64,000 nt of DNA from Hufsiella ginkgonis (GTDB lineage Bacteria > Bacteroidota > Bacteroidia > Sphingobacteriales > Sphingobacteriaceae), in contig NZ_WVHS01000002.1 of the NCBI RefSeq assembly GCF_009834915.1, positions 1,116,001-1,180,000 on the forward strand, given 5' to 3'. The notes beneath the pieces are model-generated. The model was not told the DNA's origin. It did not search any database and saw only the letters and a list, made by a program, of their open reading frames with translations. The position numbers and the translations under genes were made by a program. Positions 15,990 to 24,369 of the stretch are shown here, one piece after another; position 1 is the stretch's first letter; the number at the start of each line of letters is the position of its first letter.

Positions 15990-18842
15990 ATGAAAAGAGC
16001 CAGCATTTATAACTATAAAACGTTATCGATCAAATACTTGCTTACGATAATATTAACCTTAACTTTCCAGAAGGCATTTTCACAGTTATTCGACGAATCC
16101 CAAAATCCTCCTTCCCTGGAATGGCGGCAGCTGAATACCAAAAACTTCCAGGTCGTGTATCCCGCCGGGTTGGAGAGCGAGGCCCGCCGCATGGCCAATA
16201 CGCTTACCGCGATCATCGAAAAAGTGAGCCGCTCTTATCATAAAGTCCCGCGAAAGATCACCGTGATCCTGCAAAACCAGGGCACCACTTCCAACGGTTT
16301 CGTACAGTTGGCGCCGCGCCGTTCGGAGTTTTTTACCATCCCTTCGCAAGAGTTCGATTACCAGGATTGGCTCAATAGCCTGGCCGTTCATGAGCTCCGC
16401 CACGTAGTGCAATTCGACAAGCTGGCGGGCGGTTTTAAGGCGCCCCTGGAAAGCCTCGGACTGGCCATTTTCGGTATCACCTTACCCCCCTGGTTTTACG
16501 AAGGGGATGCCGTGGTAACCGAGACCGCGCTTACCCACGCTGGGCGCGGGAGACAGGCGGAGTTCGACCTTCCGTTCCGCGCAAACCTGCTCAGCGGACG
16601 CCGGTTCAGCTACTCGAAAAACTACCTCGGCTCGCTTACCGATAATACTCCCGGCTACTACCCGCTCGGTTATTTTATGACTGCTAAACTGCGGCGCGAT
16701 TATGGCCCCCGTATTATGGACAGCATCCTCAGCCGGGTGGCCCGCGCGCCTTTCCTGCCCTACCGCCTGAGCCGCTCCATCAAGAAACTTACGGGCATGA
16801 ATACGCGGCAGCTGCATGACTCTACCGTCGCGGAACTCACCGGTCTATGGAAACAACAACAGGTTGCCGCGGGCGTTGCCCCCTACGCCCCTATCAATAA
16901 ACGGCGCACGCGGGCCGAGCTCAATTACCTGATGCCGGTGGCCGTTGCGCCCGGCAAAACAGCCGTGCTCCGGCGGGGTGTCGGCCAGGTACCCGCCATC
17001 GTCCTGCTCGGCAGCGCCGGCAAAGAAACCACCCTCGTGCGGATCGGGATCCAGGAGGAGCCGTATTTCAGGTACGCGGCCGGTTTGTATGTGTGGGATG
17101 AATTCCGTTTCGATGCCCGGTTCCATAAGCGCTCCTTTAACGTGGTCATGAGCTATGATCCCGCTACCGGCGCCAAACGGCAGCTTACCCATAAAACGCG
17201 GCTGTTTGCACCGAACGTTTCGCCCGACGGTCAAACGATCATCGCGGTGGCGGTTTCGTATGCCAACGTGATCTCGCTGGTAGAGATGGACCGAAACGGG
17301 AAAACGCTCCGCGAATTTCCCAGCCCGGGGAATGACATGCTGCAAAACCCGTCGTGGCATGCCAGCGGGCAAAAGGTAGTGGTGACCGGCGTTTCCGGGA
17401 AAGGCAAGACGCTGTACGAGCTCGACTGCAATACCGGGAAATTCACTATGCTGATGCCTTACCTGCTGCAATTGATCTCCAAGCCGGTGTACATAGAAAA
17501 CAAGATCCTTTACAAAGGACAAAATAACGGCACAGACAACCTGATGCTGCTCGATCCTGGCAGGAGTACCCTGCAGGTCACATCATCGCCCTACGGCGCT
17601 TATAATCCTTCTTACGACGCTGCCACGAACCGGGTATTATTCAATGATTACCAGCCATCGGGTTACAATGCCGCCGCCATTAGCGCGGCTGAACTTTCCG
17701 GCAGTCGCCCGGCGCCGGGCAGTGAAGTGCTTCCCTACATAGAGCCGGTAGCGAAGCAGGAAGGCAACCGCGATGTGTTCGATAGCATCCCGGCTGTGAA
17801 CTACCCGTCAAAACCCTACCGGGAATTTGCCAACCTGTTCTATTTTCACAGCCTGGTACCCATCGCGGAAGAGAATGACTATTTCAACGACAACAACTAC
17901 GGGCTCAAGCTTCAGTCAAACAACAAGCTGAACACGCTCGGCGCGTACGTCGGTTACCAATACAACAACGCGCTCGGCAGGAGCGAATACCTGGCCGGCC
18001 TCACCTGGTCGCGACTGTTCCCGGTGTTCGACCTCAGTTACCTCAACCGTGCCCGCTTCACGTACGTGAAACGGCTGCCTACTTCCCCGCTGCCGGATGT
18101 GCCGGTAAGCTGGCGCGAAAATGCGTGGGAAGCCACCATGAAGATCCCGTTGGTATTTAACCGGCTCAACAAAACGTACGGCACGGGCTTCGAGGTGTCT
18201 ACGTCGTACGTTACCCGTTACGGGTTCGAGAACCGGCCCGGAAATGTAGTCACCCGGCTGAAGTTCCCGATGTCTTACCGGTTTTACGAAAGCATGAACA
18301 CCCAGCGGAGCGCACGTGACCTGGCGCCGCGCTGGGGCCAGAACATGTCGGTTCAATACCGGCACTTTCCTTTCGAGAACCAGCTGCAGGGCGAGTTGCT
18401 TACCTTTAAGAGCACGTTCTTTTTCCCGGGCCTGTTCCTCAACCACTCGCTGCAGGCATCTTTCAACTACCAGGAAGGCTCGGGCAATTACGACATGACG
18501 AACGATATCCCGCGGGTAAGCGGTTACAGCAACCTGCCTCCGGCGGGCGCCGTGCACAATACACTGTTAACGGCTTACCGGATGCCGCTTTTCTATCCCG
18601 ACTGGGAGATCGGTCCGCTGGCCTATATCAAGCGCTTCACCGGGGGCTTTTTCGCCGATTTCGAGAACGCAGGGCACGGCAACCGCTTTGCGCCACGCAC
18701 GTTCGGCGCCGAGGTGAGGGCCGACATGAACCTGCTCCGGTTTTATCTTCCCGACTTCTCGTTCAGCACCAAAATCATTTTCTCGGATGCGGCAAGCGGC
18801 AAAAAAACGATATTAGATGCCGGATTCACCTATAACTACTAG
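15990..18842 (+). CDS. Outer-membrane protein: peptidase-MA-like domain, beta-propeller and C-terminal barrel
   Basis: A 950-residue exported protein (hydrophobic signal 12-31). Residues ~45-185 resemble the peptidase MA superfamily: a gluzincin HExxH as HELRH at 134-138, then PPWFYEGDA with a Glu (E171) placed like the third zinc ligand. Residues ~300-600 hold repeats such as TGAKRQLTH...FAPNVSPDGQTI, of the TolB/WD40-like propeller type. From ~620 to the end the sequence alternates aromatic beta strands and finishes in ...DAGFTYNY, a C-terminal aromatic as in outer-membrane barrels. So it is probably an outer-membrane anchored metallopeptidase-like sensor or assembly factor. The precise function is unknown; catalytic activity is inferred from the motif only. 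Confidence 0.7.
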   Translation: MKRASIYNYKTLSIKYLLTIILTLTFQKAFSQLFDESQNPPSLEWRQLNTKNFQVVYPAGLESEARRMANTLTAIIEKVSRSYHKVPRKITVILQNQGTTSNGFVQLAPRRSEFFTIPSQEFDYQDWLNSLAVHELRHVVQFDKLAGGFKAPLESLGLAIFGITLPPWFYEGDAVVTETALTHAGRGRQAEFDLPFRANLLSGRRFSYSKNYLGSLTDNTPGYYPLGYFMTAKLRRDYGPRIMDSILSRVARAPFLPYRLSRSIKKLTGMNTRQLHDSTVAELTGLWKQQQVAAGVAPYAPINKRRTRAELNYLMPVAVAPGKTAVLRRGVGQVPAIVLLGSAGKETTLVRIGIQEEPYFRYAAGLYVWDEFRFDARFHKRSFNVVMSYDPATGAKRQLTHKTRLFAPNVSPDGQTIIAVAVSYANVISLVEMDRNGKTLREFPSPGNDMLQNPSWHASGQKVVVTGVSGKGKTLYELDCNTGKFTMLMPYLLQLISKPVYIENKILYKGQNNGTDNLMLLDPGRSTLQVTSSPYGAYNPSYDAATNRVLFNDYQPSGYNAAAISAAELSGSRPAPGSEVLPYIEPVAKQEGNRDVFDSIPAVNYPSKPYREFANLFYFHSLVPIAEENDYFNDNNYGLKLQSNNKLNTLGAYVGYQYNNALGRSEYLAGLTWSRLFPVFDLSYLNRARFTYVKRLPTSPLPDVPVSWRENAWEATMKIPLVFNRLNKTYGTGFEVSTSYVTRYGFENRPGNVVTRLKFPMSYRFYESMNTQRSARDLAPRWGQNMSVQYRHFPFENQLQGELLTFKSTFFFPGLFLNHSLQASFNYQEGSGNYDMTNDIPRVSGYSNLPPAGAVHNTLLTAYRMPLFYPDWEIGPLAYIKRFTGGFFADFENAGHGNRFAPRTFGAEVRADMNLLRFYLPDFSFSTKIIFSDAASGKKTILDAGFTYNY

Positions 18843-18850
18843 CTCCGCTC

Positions 18851-19120
18851 ATGAAACCGAAATATATCTTCCTGGTTATTGTCACCGTACTGGTCACCAT
18901 CATCCTGATGAAAAATACCGACGAGGTAAAGTTCTGGATCTTCGGCGACAGGTATGTACAAAAGCTCGCCGTGCTGGGTACGATGTTCGGGCTCGGGCTG
19001 GTCTTCGGGTTTATCCTGGGAAGGCCAAGGAAGAAGAAACCAGTGGAAAACACCAGCTTGGAAGGCAGCCCCGTCGAACGGAAAGAGCTTAGTGCTGAAG
19101 ACGAAGAATATATCAAATAG
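18851..19120 (+). CDS. Small LapA-like (DUF1049) membrane protein
   Basis: An 89-residue protein with two membrane helices (~5-20 and ~40-57) separated by a short loop (NTDEVKFWIFGDRYVQ), followed by a basic then acidic tail. Helix 1 with KNTDEVKFWIF and helix 2 with GLGLVFGFILGR match the LapA/DUF1049 family of lipopolysaccharide-assembly-related proteins, here without the C-terminal coiled coil. It starts 9 bases after the stop of the large outer-membrane protein and is likely in the same operon. Confidence 0.75.
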   Translation: MKPKYIFLVIVTVLVTIILMKNTDEVKFWIFGDRYVQKLAVLGTMFGLGLVFGFILGRPRKKKPVENTSLEGSPVERKELSAEDEEYIK

Positions 19121-19153
19121 TTGGGTGACCGGGACCTGCGTGTTATGTGGTGA

Positions 19154-19876
19154 TTATTTCAACGCTTTCGCAATTGCCGCCTCCGTAACCGGAGCCATAA
19201 TGGCATATCCCGCCACGTTCGGATGCACGCCATCCAGGGTCAATTCGGCCTTCTGGCCATTTCTGTCGTCCACCAGGGGGGTGAAATAATCCAGCAGCAC
19301 CAATTTGTTCTTTTTCGCATACGCGATGATCTCTTTGTTCAGCGACATGATCTTACCCGCCGGTTCGATCCCTTTCCGCCAGGGATAATCGAACACAGGG
19401 AGGTATGCGCAGAGAATCACTTTGATCTTGTTGGCTTTGGCCAGCTGCACCATGGAACGGATGTTATTCATAATGGTCTCGTTGGTAACGTGCCCGGTAC
19501 TGCCGGAAATATCGTTACTTCCTGCGAGGATGATCACCGCTTTGGGTTTCAGGTCGATCACATCCTGGCGGAAACGGATAAGCAGCTGCGGCGAGATCTG
19601 GCCGCTCACCCCGCGGTTGATGTAAGGCCTTCCTGCGAAAAACTCCGGCACCATTTTCTTCCAGTTTTCAAAGATGGAGCTCCCCAGGAACACCACGCGC
19701 TTCTCCCCCGTTTTCGGGTCGCCTAACAATTTATTTTCTTTTGAATAGTGGTTCAGGTCTGCCCAGTCGTCCTTAAAATCTTCTTTGGCGGCTGGCGCCT
19801 GGACGACCGGTGTACCTTGCTGCGCGTAAGCGCTAGCGAACAGCATTAACGCGGGAAATAAGAGCTTGAGCTTCAT
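19154..19876 (-). CDS. Secreted SGNH/GDSL hydrolase (esterase)
   Basis: A 240-residue protein with a signal peptide (MKLKLLFPALMLFASAYAQ) and the SGNH blocks: block I VVFLGSSIFENW (nucleophile Ser), block II GVSGQ (oxyanion Gly), block III AGSNDI (Asn) and block V LDGVHPNVAGY (Asp and His of the triad). These enzymes remove acetyl or other ester groups from glycans or lipids in the periplasm. It is transcribed on the minus strand, convergent with lapA-like gene, 350 bases from a second member of the same family (20228-20893), with which it shares the general plan but differs clearly in sequence. Confidence 0.88.
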   Translation of the reverse strand: MKLKLLFPALMLFASAYAQQGTPVVQAPAAKEDFKDDWADLNHYSKENKLLGDPKTGEKRVVFLGSSIFENWKKMVPEFFAGRPYINRGVSGQISPQLLIRFRQDVIDLKPKAVIILAGSNDISGSTGHVTNETIMNNIRSMVQLAKANKIKVILCAYLPVFDYPWRKGIEPAGKIMSLNKEIIAYAKKNKLVLLDYFTPLVDDRNGQKAELTLDGVHPNVAGYAIMAPVTEAAIAKALK

Positions 19877-20227
19877 TAGCGATTCCGGGATGGTTAGTCA
19901 TTTAATTACTTCTATACATGCGCGGCTGTGGCACAGGAGCATTTTTAAGCTGCCTTATCCTTTTCCTCATTCTTCCCCGCGGATCCGAAACGCAATTCGC
20001 TATGCCACGGGCCGATCACCGATCCTGTATAAAGGGTCAAACATAAATAAAATTGTGGTAGAAGCGTACTTCGCCGGTGAGCATATATACCGTAAAGCCA
20101 AACAAGGCAAGGGTTAATATTAATCTCCGGGATATACAGGTGGACGTATTCACCGGCTGCTGTGCATCGGCGGGCGATAGCTACGGCTACGCGCTCATCA
20201 TGTGCCCCGATAGTTATTGGCTAATGG
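19877..20227. other. Intergenic gap without a recognisable gene
   Basis: The 351 bases between the two SGNH hydrolase genes contain only short overlapping frames that look random in composition. A GGTTAG motif at 19892-19897, close to the start of the downstream hydrolase, resembles the CTAACCAAA leader found before other genes. I see no terminator, repeat or RNA gene. Confidence 0.5.
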
Positions 20228-20893
20228 CTACTTCAACAAGTACGGCCTCACCGCCTTTTCCCAGATCATATAGCCCTCCGGTTTCATGTGCAGCATGTCG
20301 CTAACGAACAGTTCCGGGCGCATTTTCCCGTTCTTATCCAGCATTTTGCTGAATACATCTACAAACGCGGTATTCTTCTCGGCCGCAAGATAGGTTTTGA
20401 TCAGTTTGTTTACGGCTTTGGTCTTCTCCACGAACTTTTCGCGTGAAGGGCTTGGTTTTAAGGAAATGTATACGATGGGCACCACCGGCATTTGCTGGCG
20501 GATGGTAGCATACAGCACCTTAAAGCGGTTAAAGATCGTGTCGGCAGACGCCTGTTCGTTCACCACATCGTTTTCGCCTACGTAGATCACGATCTGCCGG
20601 GGATTGTACGGGAAGATGATATCTTTTGCAAAACCGGTAATCTCGTTGGTAACGGTTCCGCCCACGCCCCGGTTGATGACGTTATAAGCGCCGAAAACCT
20701 GTTCCAACCGCGTCCACTTGCGGATGGAGGAGCTGCCGACAAACAGGATCGGGTCAGCCGGCGGCTCAAAAAGCTTATCGTATGCCTTAATGATCTTTAC
20801 ATCTTCGGAAAAGCGGGGAGATTGCTGGCCATAGGCTTGCGCGGAAAATACAAGTAAGAATACGATTGGGAATAGTGATCTTGGTGTAAGCAT
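20228..20893 (-). CDS. Secreted SGNH/GDSL hydrolase (esterase), second paralogue
   Basis: A 221-residue protein with signal peptide (MLTPRSLFPIVFLLVFSAQAYGQ). SGNH blocks: ILFVGSSSIRKW (nucleophile Ser), INRGVGG (oxyanion Gly), VIYVGENDV (block III, with Glu-Asn), and the C-terminal SDMLHMKPEGY carrying the Asp and His. The GENDV form of block III and DMLHMK ending are common in bacterial family members acting on acetylated sugars. It probably works with its neighbour and the downstream esterase on ester-decorated polysaccharide; the idea rests on location only. Confidence 0.88.
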   Translation of the reverse strand: MLTPRSLFPIVFLLVFSAQAYGQQSPRFSEDVKIIKAYDKLFEPPADPILFVGSSSIRKWTRLEQVFGAYNVINRGVGGTVTNEITGFAKDIIFPYNPRQIVIYVGENDVVNEQASADTIFNRFKVLYATIRQQMPVVPIVYISLKPSPSREKFVEKTKAVNKLIKTYLAAEKNTAFVDVFSKMLDKNGKMRPELFVSDMLHMKPEGYMIWEKAVRPYLLK

Positions 20894-21254
20894 ATTGTCA
20901 GTTGTCAGTTTTCCGGTTGGGTCTGTGGTAATTATGGTGAACGTGGTTAAATCGGTTTTGGGTGGTCAGCTATCGGTACCAGTTAAAATTTCTTACCATA
21001 GTAAACCTGCTCCAGTATCTTCCCGGCCTCCCCGTCGGGGTCTTTTTACCTGGCAGACGTTATTAAGTATCATGGTAGCTCCTTCCTGTTCGTTAGCCGG
21101 AAACGTAAATGTACGAAAAGTAACCGCACCGTATTCCCGAAAAAAAACGAAGGATTCCCAGGGGGTACGGGTCGTTGGATGTAGCCATTTTACCTGTATC
21201 CCGGGTGTCAGTTACTTCGGCAGGCTCAGGATGACACGCTGACAGAAAGCGCCA
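20894..21254. other. Intergenic region with a REP-like repeat and a short GC hairpin
   Basis: This 361-base gap holds the third copy of the TTCGGCARGYTCAGGRTGA repeat (21214-21235) next to the esterase stop codon. Around 21029-21046 a CCCCG/CGGGG stem is followed by TCTTTTT on the plus strand; it looks like a weak terminator, but no plus-strand gene precedes it. No convincing coding frame is present. Confidence 0.5.
21214..21235. repeat. REP-like dispersed repeat, third copy
   Basis: The 22 bases share the TTCGGCARGYTCAGGRTGA consensus with the tandem copies at 6841-6888, differing at three positions at most. It lies just past the 3' end of the minus-strand esterase gene. Confidence 0.65.
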
Positions 21255-22115
21255 TCAATACTGATGGAACCCCTGCGACACGAACTCCAGCACCACGGGA
21301 AGTGAGCCGCGCCAGTAGGTCCAGGTGTGGCCACCTTCGCGGATACGGAACTCGTGCGGAATCTCTTTCTTCCGCATGGCGATGTGTACCAGGTCATTAC
21401 CCTCGTACAGGAAATCATCGTCGCCGATATCGATAAACCAGCGAACGGCCTTTTTCTGAACATCGGGCATGTTATTCATCATGGCCACTACGCTATGGAG
21501 GTTATAGTACCCGGTAACAAGGGTATCCGTGGCAGCGGGCAGGGTTCGGGTAATGTTACGGCGGGCCTCATCCAGCGTAAGCGGACCGGTTGCGGCACTT
21601 AGCGGACAAGCAGACGAAAACAGCTCCGGGTGGTGAAGGGCATACACGAAAGTACCGCCGCCGCCCATGGAAAGGCCTGAGATCGCGCGGAACCGCTTCT
21701 CGCCCCTGATGCGGTATTTTTTCTCAATGGTGGGCATAAATTCCGTGAAGAAAAAATCCTCGTAATTCCAGTCGCCTTTGGGATCGTTAAAGTAACCGCG
21801 GCGGCCGGTATTCCCATCGGGCATCACAATGATCATAGGCGTAGCCTTTCCTTCGGCGATGGCGCGGTCGGTGATGTTAAGCACCTCGCCAAATTGCACC
21901 CAACCGGTCTGGTCATCGCCGGCGCCATGCAGCAAGTAAAGTACCGGGTAGCTGCGTCCAGAAGTTTCGTAATCGGGTGGCAGGTAAACGGCGTATTTGC
22001 GCTCCATCTTTAACAGCTTACTTGGCACTGTGAGGTTGTCATACACTTTTCCGCTTTGCGCGAATACAGAACAGGTAATCAACGCGTATACTGTGAGAAA
22101 GGAGAATCGTTTCAT
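21255..22115 (-). CDS. Secreted esterase, enterochelin-esterase/feruloyl-esterase-like (putative esterase family)
   Basis: A 286-residue alpha/beta hydrolase with signal peptide (1-19). Motifs are VLYLLHGAGDDQTGW (oxyanion region), the nucleophile elbow GLSMGGGG with catalytic Ser, DIGDDDFLYEGND supplying the acidic residue, and EGGHTWTYW with the catalytic His. The overall plan matches the esterase D/Fes/XynZ-C family, whose members in polysaccharide loci remove feruloyl or acetyl esters. The start is preceded at 22121-22135 by the 15-base leader shared with susC. It may form a regulon with the nearby SGNH enzymes and SusCD. Confidence 0.88.
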   Translation of the reverse strand: MKRFSFLTVYALITCSVFAQSGKVYDNLTVPSKLLKMERKYAVYLPPDYETSGRSYPVLYLLHGAGDDQTGWVQFGEVLNITDRAIAEGKATPMIIVMPDGNTGRRGYFNDPKGDWNYEDFFFTEFMPTIEKKYRIRGEKRFRAISGLSMGGGGTFVYALHHPELFSSACPLSAATGPLTLDEARRNITRTLPAATDTLVTGYYNLHSVVAMMNNMPDVQKKAVRWFIDIGDDDFLYEGNDLVHIAMRKKEIPHEFRIREGGHTWTYWRGSLPVVLEFVSQGFHQY

Positions 22116-22120
22116 TGCGG

Positions 22121-22135
22121 TTTGGTTAGTTAATT
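22121..22135 (-). promoter_or_regulatory. CTAACCAAA-type translation leader of the esterase gene
   Basis: On the minus strand this reads AATTAACTAACCAAA, ending 5 bases before the ATG. The identical 15 bases precede susC (29336-29350), and shorter forms precede the E2 gene (9910-9918) and the hydrolase at 42785. Its constant place just upstream of start codons suggests a ribosome-binding or leader element rather than a promoter. Confidence 0.5.
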
Positions 22136-22370
22136 CTACGAAAGATCGTAAGCTTTCACGAAATTCGCATCTTTATTTTCTAAAAATCCGCGATTGCTGT
22201 TTTTGGGTGTCCTAATTATGTCACCAGGTCCGCTTAAAAAATAAGCCATAATGGCGGGAATGGCGACCGCCACCTAACGGCGTTTCATCCAATACCGGGT
22301 ATATGAGCAGGGTCGTAAGGCATCACCCGGCGATAATGCCGGTCAATAGGGCAAGTTCGTCGACCCCGTA

Positions 22371-24278
22371 TTAACTTACCAGGATCTCTATCGTAATCTT
22401 ACCGCCGCCGGCGGATATTGGCACCGCCTCCAGGCCGGGCACGAAATTAAACAATCTTTGCTGCGTAACGGGCAGCCGGGTCAACAACTGGTCTGATAAG
22501 ATGGTTACGGTTGACCTTGCTTTTTTAACGGTGATCTTCCGGTCGGATAACACCCGGACCGTTTCATCTGCGCGTGAGATCACCGGTAAGATCAGCCTGA
22601 TCTCCCGGTTCTCCGGCTGATCGTGTGTGAAAGTAATGACTACTTTTTCCGCAGAAAACATATAGCTCACTTCGCAATGTACCGGACCGGTCGACGGATC
22701 CTTTTGGGCTTTGTCCACGAGGCGCGAACGTGTTTTCACCATTACTTTTCCCTTTTCGTTGCTGTCGCTCACAACCGCCTGCAGATCGCTTATATTCCTG
22801 TACGTGTTGTGATCGGTTCGCCACTCCAGCCTTGGTGTAAGCGGCATGCTCAGCGGGTCGTTATCTGCCTGCATGTTGCCGGCTTCAATCAACGTATAAT
22901 CCGTCATACTCGCCGCCAGGATCGGGCCGGCGTGCTCATGCCATAACATGGAAAGTGCGCCGCCGGATGCGTGACCATTCTGGTCGGGGTGGTATTCGCG
23001 GTCGTAGCCGGTTACGGTTGCGCGGAATTTACCGGTTGAGACCAGGCAGGTCTGGATGTCGTTAAAAAATCGCCCGCCGTAAACTTTTTCGCGGGGAAGA
23101 ACAATCTTCGGGAGATCATATTTCTTTTCGGCATTGCCATGATCCAGAATAGTAGTAAGTGCCTTGATGTGGCAGAACGTATGGTGCACACTGGGCGGTA
23201 CCTGGTGCGAACGATAATGCGGGCCGCCATACAGCAGCCCCCCGTCTGTACATTGCCGCAGCAGCTCCGTATTACGCAGTGCCGCTTTATAGAACCGCGG
23301 ATCACGGTCTGCCAGCAAGGCATAAGCGGGCTGGCAACCATCCGAAGTACGACTGCCCCAGTACGTCCATTTATAGTTGCGGGTTCCCCAGCTATTGTCC
23401 CATCCCCCATCGGGCAGCATAAATTCCATATGGGTTTGAAGCGAGCGGGTGGCGGCGGCGAGCACTTCTTCGTCCCCGGTAAACAGGCCGTACAAAACCA
23501 GCGAGGGGAGCGACTCTTCTACGTTATAGCCAAGATCAACGGAAAAACAACCCTTTTTACTCGGTTGGTCGTAAGGCCTTCCTTCCCCGTAGAGGAATCC
23601 CTCTTTCGTAAAAAAGGGCAGGGTTTGTTTGGCAAGCATCTTCCCCTTTTCCCGGTATTTAGGTATATCCAACAGCGTGCCGAGGAGTGTGAGCGCGTAC
23701 GATGCCGAGATGGGGTAGTTGATATTTCCGTAATCGATCGAAAATGTATCGTACACATATTCGCCGGCCTTCCGCAGGCGGTCTTCCATCTCCTTTTTAA
23801 AGGATGGGTCGAGTATGGCGCCATGGTTCTTCAGTGTCTCGCAAAAGGCAATGATGGTGAACACGGTCGTCCCTTTCCACGATCCCTTTACCGGTTCGTT
23901 AAGCCATGACCCGTCGTCCTGGCTTACGCGGCGCTCCATCCAGCGATACAGTAATACCGAAGCGTCGAGGTAACGGCTGTCGCTGGTTTTTGCGGCCATA
24001 TAAGCGAAGGGATAGATGCTATCGGCCACACGGCCATGCACCAGTTTATTGGCGGGGCACCAGATACCTCCATAATCGGCGTCACGGGCAGCATCGGTAA
24101 CCTGCAGCGCTAGCAACGCCTTAGCCCATTGTTCAACCAGCGATTTGCTGAGTGCGTATAGCGGCGACGACGCGGCAGTCGGTATAGCGGCAAAACAATC
24201 CGGTAATTGAAAACCGGCAGCGGCGCCTGCTATGGCGGTGGTGCGAATAAAATCTCGGCGGGTTTGGATCTGCTTCAT
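22371..24278 (-). CDS. Tat-exported alpha/alpha-toroid-like protein, putative polysaccharide-active enzyme
   Basis: A 635-residue protein beginning with a twin-arginine signal (MKQIQTRRDFIRTTAIAGAAAG), so it is exported folded. ATG at 24278 is chosen because the 16 residues added by the upstream ATG would bury the Tat motif. Residues ~45-390 look like a helical toroid: repeated helices with YPFAYMAAKTSD, a GGIWCPA segment near the start, and DGGWDNSWGTRNYKWTYWGSRTSDG. The last ~240 residues are beta-rich, as in the C-terminal domains of heparinase-II/III- or alginate-lyase-like proteins. I do not recognise the exact family. Its place beside SusD/SusC suggests a glycan lyase or hydrolase of that locus. 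A terminator separates it from susD, so it may have its own promoter. Confidence 0.6.
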   Translation of the reverse strand: MKQIQTRRDFIRTTAIAGAAAGFQLPDCFAAIPTAASSPLYALSKSLVEQWAKALLALQVTDAARDADYGGIWCPANKLVHGRVADSIYPFAYMAAKTSDSRYLDASVLLYRWMERRVSQDDGSWLNEPVKGSWKGTTVFTIIAFCETLKNHGAILDPSFKKEMEDRLRKAGEYVYDTFSIDYGNINYPISASYALTLLGTLLDIPKYREKGKMLAKQTLPFFTKEGFLYGEGRPYDQPSKKGCFSVDLGYNVEESLPSLVLYGLFTGDEEVLAAATRSLQTHMEFMLPDGGWDNSWGTRNYKWTYWGSRTSDGCQPAYALLADRDPRFYKAALRNTELLRQCTDGGLLYGGPHYRSHQVPPSVHHTFCHIKALTTILDHGNAEKKYDLPKIVLPREKVYGGRFFNDIQTCLVSTGKFRATVTGYDREYHPDQNGHASGGALSMLWHEHAGPILAASMTDYTLIEAGNMQADNDPLSMPLTPRLEWRTDHNTYRNISDLQAVVSDSNEKGKVMVKTRSRLVDKAQKDPSTGPVHCEVSYMFSAEKVVITFTHDQPENREIRLILPVISRADETVRVLSDRKITVKKARSTVTILSDQLLTRLPVTQQRLFNFVPGLEAVPISAGGGKITIEILVS

Positions 24279-24308
24279 ATAGCGTTTATACGAATGAATG
24301 TAAGTTAT

Positions 24309-24339
24309 AAAAAAGGCCCCATTCAATTGAATGAGGCCT
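24309..24339 (-). terminator. Rho-independent terminator downstream of susD
   Basis: On the minus strand an 11-bp stem (AGGCCTCATTC paired with GAATGGGGCCT, one G-T wobble) with loop AATT is followed by a run of six T. It lies 27 bases past the susD stop and should end the susC-susD transcript before the Tat-exported gene. Confidence 0.8.
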
Positions 24340-24349
24340 CGCCATTGTA

Positions 24350-24369
24350 CTAACTAACTAACTAACTAA
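24350..24369. repeat. CTAA tetranucleotide run over the susD stop codon
   Basis: Five tandem CTAA units run across the stop codon of susD (TAG, read on the minus strand, within TTAG repeats). Slippage here would change only the last residues or the stop position. Confidence 0.7.

Noticed and set aside
21029-21046. GC hairpin with T-run taken as a terminator
   Set aside because: Only 4-5 bp of stem, and no gene on the plus strand upstream that would need it.
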